A DNA stretch of 34,068 bases from DASSKO01 sp035690425 (GTDB lineage: Bacteria > Actinomycetota > Actinomycetes > Propionibacteriales > Nocardioidaceae): the NCBI GenBank assembly GCA_035690425.1, contig DASSKO010000156.1, positions 1-34,068 of the forward strand, written 5' to 3'. A model generated the notes under the pieces. It saw only the letters and a program-made list of their open reading frames with translations, ran no database searches and had not been told where the DNA came from. The first letter of the stretch is position 1; each line of letters starts with the position of its first letter. Of the stretch, positions 31,869 through 34,068 are shown piece by piece. The position numbers were made by a program, and so were the translations under genes.

Positions 31869-32332
31869 CACGTGCCCGCCGTCGGGTCCGCGGCCGCCTC
31901 GGCGATCATGACCTTCAGCCGGTCCAGGATCTCTCCGAGCGTCCTGCTGAACCCCTCGAGCTCCGCCGCGGCCAGCGGGCCGAAGAGTCCGGCTCCCAGC
32001 ATCGCCTTGTCGCGCGTCATCTGCGCAGCGATGCGCTCGCCCTCGGCGGTGAACGTGACCAGCGTGGCCCGTCGGTCGGTCGGGTGCGGCCGGCGCGTCA
32101 CCAGGCGGGAGGCCTCGAGGGAGTCGACCAGCCCGGTGACGTTCCGAGGGCTGACTCCCAACGCGTCGGCGAGGTCCCGCTGAGTCGAGGGGCCACTCTG
32201 CTGCAGAACCCATAACAGGTGGGCGCGTGCGGGGGTGAGCCCGTCGCGCTCGAAGCTGGCACTCATGTCCTCGTTGAGCAGGACCGTCAACTCGAGCACC
32301 TGGTCGAGCACCGCATCATGGCGAGGATCCAT
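31868..32332 (-). CDS. MarR family transcriptional regulator (upstream of the membrane protein)
   Basis: 154 residues. The winged helix covers about 30-100: LTPARAHLLWVLQQSGPSTQRDLADALGVSPRNVTGLVDSLEASRLVTRRPHPTDRRATLVTFT, with the DRR wing signature. The ATG at 32332 lies 6 nt after TACATT, a -10 box, so the mRNA is probably leaderless. An 11-bp palindrome, ATGTACTACAT, overlaps this -10 box and would suit autorepression. It leads a two-gene operon. Confidence 0.92.
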   Translation of the reverse strand: MDPRHDAVLDQVLELTVLLNEDMSASFERDGLTPARAHLLWVLQQSGPSTQRDLADALGVSPRNVTGLVDSLEASRLVTRRPHPTDRRATLVTFTAEGERIAAQMTRDKAMLGAGLFGPLAAAELEGFSRTLGEILDRLKVMIAEAAADPTAGT

Positions 32333-32338
32333 ATAGTG

Positions 32339-32350
32339 AATGTACTACAT
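32339..32350 (-). promoter_or_regulatory. -10 box and palindromic operator of the second marR gene
   Basis: The minus strand reads TACATT at 32344-32339, 6 nt before the ATG. The perfect palindrome ATGTA-C-TACAT at 32340-32350 overlaps it, a layout expected for a self-repressing MarR regulator. Confidence 0.5.
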
Positions 32351-32374
32351 GATGTCGTTCAATCGCTAAATGCG

Positions 32375-34000
32375 TTACCGGCGGGCTGCGGCGATACCGT
32401 CGCGGCACGTCCGGTAGGCGTCGAGCTCGGACTCCATCGGCTGCAGCACCAGGTCGTCGACGACCTCGGCGATCCCAGCACGCAGCCGCCGGTCCGCCGA
32501 GGACGCGCGCCGGCGGGCAGACCACCCGGCGAACGCCCGAGACAGCAGCGCGACTGCCACACCGGCAGCGGCGCCACCGAACAGCAGCAGCGTCGGGACA
32601 GCGAGGCCCCTCCACTCCGGCGTCGGCGGCTCCGGCAGCCGTAGGTAGGCGAACCCGAACAACCCGAGCAGCCACAGCGCTCCGACCACCGCGGCCACGA
32701 ACAGCACCCACTGCACGAGCCGGACCGCACGCCACCACAGCGGCGTGTGTGAGACGCCGAGATCGGTTCCGGTCACGGCCTTGTCCAGTGCGTCGTTGAC
32801 GTCGTCCAGACGCGAGACCGAGGCGCCGCGCACGGACGTCGACCACTGCGCGGGCAGGCCGCCGGTGACGTCGTCGACCACGGACCGCACCGCCTGGTCG
32901 ACCCGGGCGCGCTGCACCCGGCTGGGCTCCGGCAGCGACGTACGCGAGAGTACGGCGAGTTGTGCGCCGGAGGCATCGAGACCGAGATGCAGCCGTTTGA
33001 GCGGGTCGGGACGCAGGCGGCTCAGCCATGCGGTGACCGGCCAACCGGTGGCTCGCCGCGCCCGCGTCGCGATGGCCTTGTGCACTGCGCTGACCACGAC
33101 GGGCACACCGGCGGCGTCGGCACAGGCATCGACCAACTCGTGCTGCGACGAGCGCGCCACGTCTCCGGGTCGGGCGTCGCCGGTGAGGTCGGACAGCCGC
33201 GCCGCCGCCGCCTCGACGTCGGCCACCAGGCGAGCGGTGCTCGACCTCTTCGCGTTGACCCGCTGCACCAGCTCACGGCGCAGGTCGTCGACACCCGCCC
33301 CGGTTCTCGCAGAGGTCGGCAACAGCGGCGCCGACCCGAGACCGTCGTCGGCAAGAAGACGCCTGACGTCGGCCAGCAGGCCGTCGACCTCACTGGCGGG
33401 GATCTCGTCGATGCGGTTGACGACCACCATCATGGTCTCGACGTGTGAGGACAGCGGCTTGAGGTAGCGCTCGTGGACAGCGGCGTCGGCGTACTTCTGC
33501 GGGTCAAGCACCCACACGAGCACGTCGGCGAGCGCCACAAGCCGGTCGACCTCGAGATGGTGCGCGACCTCGGTCGAGTCGTGGTCGGGCAGGTCGAGCA
33601 GAACCAGGCCGTGCAGGTCGGTGTCGGCCGCGCGAGCGTCGAGCTTGCTGTCGCGGGAGACCTGATGCCGACGAGGGATGCCGAGCCAGCCGAGCAGCTC
33701 ACCCGCCCCCTCGGTCCCCCACGTGCACGACAACGCCGACGAGGTGGTGGGCCGCCGCACACCGACGGCCGCCAGGTCGAGGCCGACGATGGCGTTGAAC
33801 AGCGACGACTTGCCCGAGCCGGTGGCCCCGGCAAGGGCCACCACGGTGTGTTCTGCGGACAACCGCAGCCGCTGCCCCGCACGGTCGAGCACCGCCTGTG
33901 TCTCGTCGACCAACGCCTGATCGAGCCGTCCGCGCGCCGCGGTCACCGCGCGCTGAAGTCCCTCGGCCTTGCTGGCGAGGTCGGCGCCTCGCCGCGTCAC
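32375..34000 (-). CDS. Membrane-associated GTPase (YfjP-like)
   Basis: 541 residues. The GTPase domain (about 45-300) has the P-loop GATGSGKSS at 58-66, G3 DLPDHDS at 136-142, G4 NRID at 195-198 and an SAR-type G5. A helical middle region follows, then two transmembrane segments (about 429-452 and 466-493) and a basic C-terminal helix. In actinobacteria such proteins occur in pairs with a second dynamin-like GTPase; the role is not established. The GTG at 34000 overlaps the stop of the upstream gene by 4 nt (GTGA), so the pair is coupled. Confidence 0.87.
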   Translation of the reverse strand: MTRRGADLASKAEGLQRAVTAARGRLDQALVDETQAVLDRAGQRLRLSAEHTVVALAGATGSGKSSLFNAIVGLDLAAVGVRRPTTSSALSCTWGTEGAGELLGWLGIPRRHQVSRDSKLDARAADTDLHGLVLLDLPDHDSTEVAHHLEVDRLVALADVLVWVLDPQKYADAAVHERYLKPLSSHVETMMVVVNRIDEIPASEVDGLLADVRRLLADDGLGSAPLLPTSARTGAGVDDLRRELVQRVNAKRSSTARLVADVEAAAARLSDLTGDARPGDVARSSQHELVDACADAAGVPVVVSAVHKAIATRARRATGWPVTAWLSRLRPDPLKRLHLGLDASGAQLAVLSRTSLPEPSRVQRARVDQAVRSVVDDVTGGLPAQWSTSVRGASVSRLDDVNDALDKAVTGTDLGVSHTPLWWRAVRLVQWVLFVAAVVGALWLLGLFGFAYLRLPEPPTPEWRGLAVPTLLLFGGAAAGVAVALLSRAFAGWSARRRASSADRRLRAGIAEVVDDLVLQPMESELDAYRTCRDGIAAARR

Positions 34001-34068
34001 GGCACTTCGCTCGGTGGCTGATCGGTCCGCACGTCCTCCAGTCGCGCCTGCTCGACCTCGGCCGCGAG
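33997..34068 (-). CDS. C-terminal end of the upstream gene (probable GTPase partner)
   Basis: Only the last 23 codons and the TGA are in the window; the visible residues are charged and hydrophilic. The stop overlaps the GTG of the next GTPase gene by 4 nt. From the usual gene pairing I expect a dynamin-family GTPase, but the visible part cannot show this. Confidence 0.55.
   Translation of the reverse strand, partial: LAAEVEQARLEDVRTDQPPSEVP

Overview
The window is very GC-rich (about 70 % by eye) with strong G/C bias at third codon positions. It reads as chromosomal backbone of a high-GC actinobacterium; a member of the Nocardioidaceae or a near relative is my inference. Two tRNAs and about 33 protein genes are packed tightly and no gene-free stretch reaches 300 bp. 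I see no transposase, integrase, phage gene or CRISPR array. The first two thirds keep the order of the Mycobacterium tuberculosis block Rv2447c-Rv2470: folC, valS, clpX-clpP2-clpP1, tig, nei, rpiB, the Rv2466c-type DsbA protein, pepN, DUF5130 and glbO. Lineage-specific genes are inserted between them.

Layout. 1-3877: folC (truncated by the window edge) diverges from valS, which encodes the archaeal/Rickettsia-type enzyme instead of the usual bacterial one. 3998-6751: clpX and the clpP1-clpP2 operon (the Clp protease), each preceded by a candidate ClgR operator. 6916-9480: an M18 aminopeptidase and an Eis-like acetyltransferase. 9637-11073: trigger factor. 11143-11426: tRNA-Pro and tRNA-Gly on opposite strands. 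11474-14888: a membrane SpoIIE-type phosphatase, a Nei-type glycosylase, RpiB and a DsbA-like protein, all on the minus strand. 15013-17556: aminopeptidase N. 17616-18366: DUF5130 protein and a small exported membrane protein. 18456-21610: an S9 oligopeptidase and an MscS channel. 21749-22680: OsmC and GlbO. 22701-26152: lipid and acyl-CoA genes (two hot-dog thioesterases, a FabG-like reductase, a MaoC hydratase and a thiolase). 26288-27470: yceI with a divergent MarR regulator around a cluster of GTTGA half-sites. 27526-29782: EttA and a tail-less SSB. 29921-32332: a ROK regulator and a MarR/membrane-protein pair. 32375-34068: a membrane GTPase and the end of its upstream partner.

Common themes are protein quality control (ClpXP, trigger factor, three peptidases), redox or stress defence (DsbA-like, OsmC, GlbO, Nei) and acyl-CoA chemistry. 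At least twelve start codons lie 6-8 nt after a TANNNT -10 box, the signature of leaderless transcription. Several convergent gene ends share tandem GC-rich hairpins with no T-tract.

I did not find a convincing new multi-gene system. The best leads are the archaeal-type valS in an altered orientation at the usual valS-folC locus, the paired ClgR-like boxes, the MarR/YceI operator cluster, the inverted pair of palindromes at 21636-21695 and the DsbA-like protein whose motif is CPWA.
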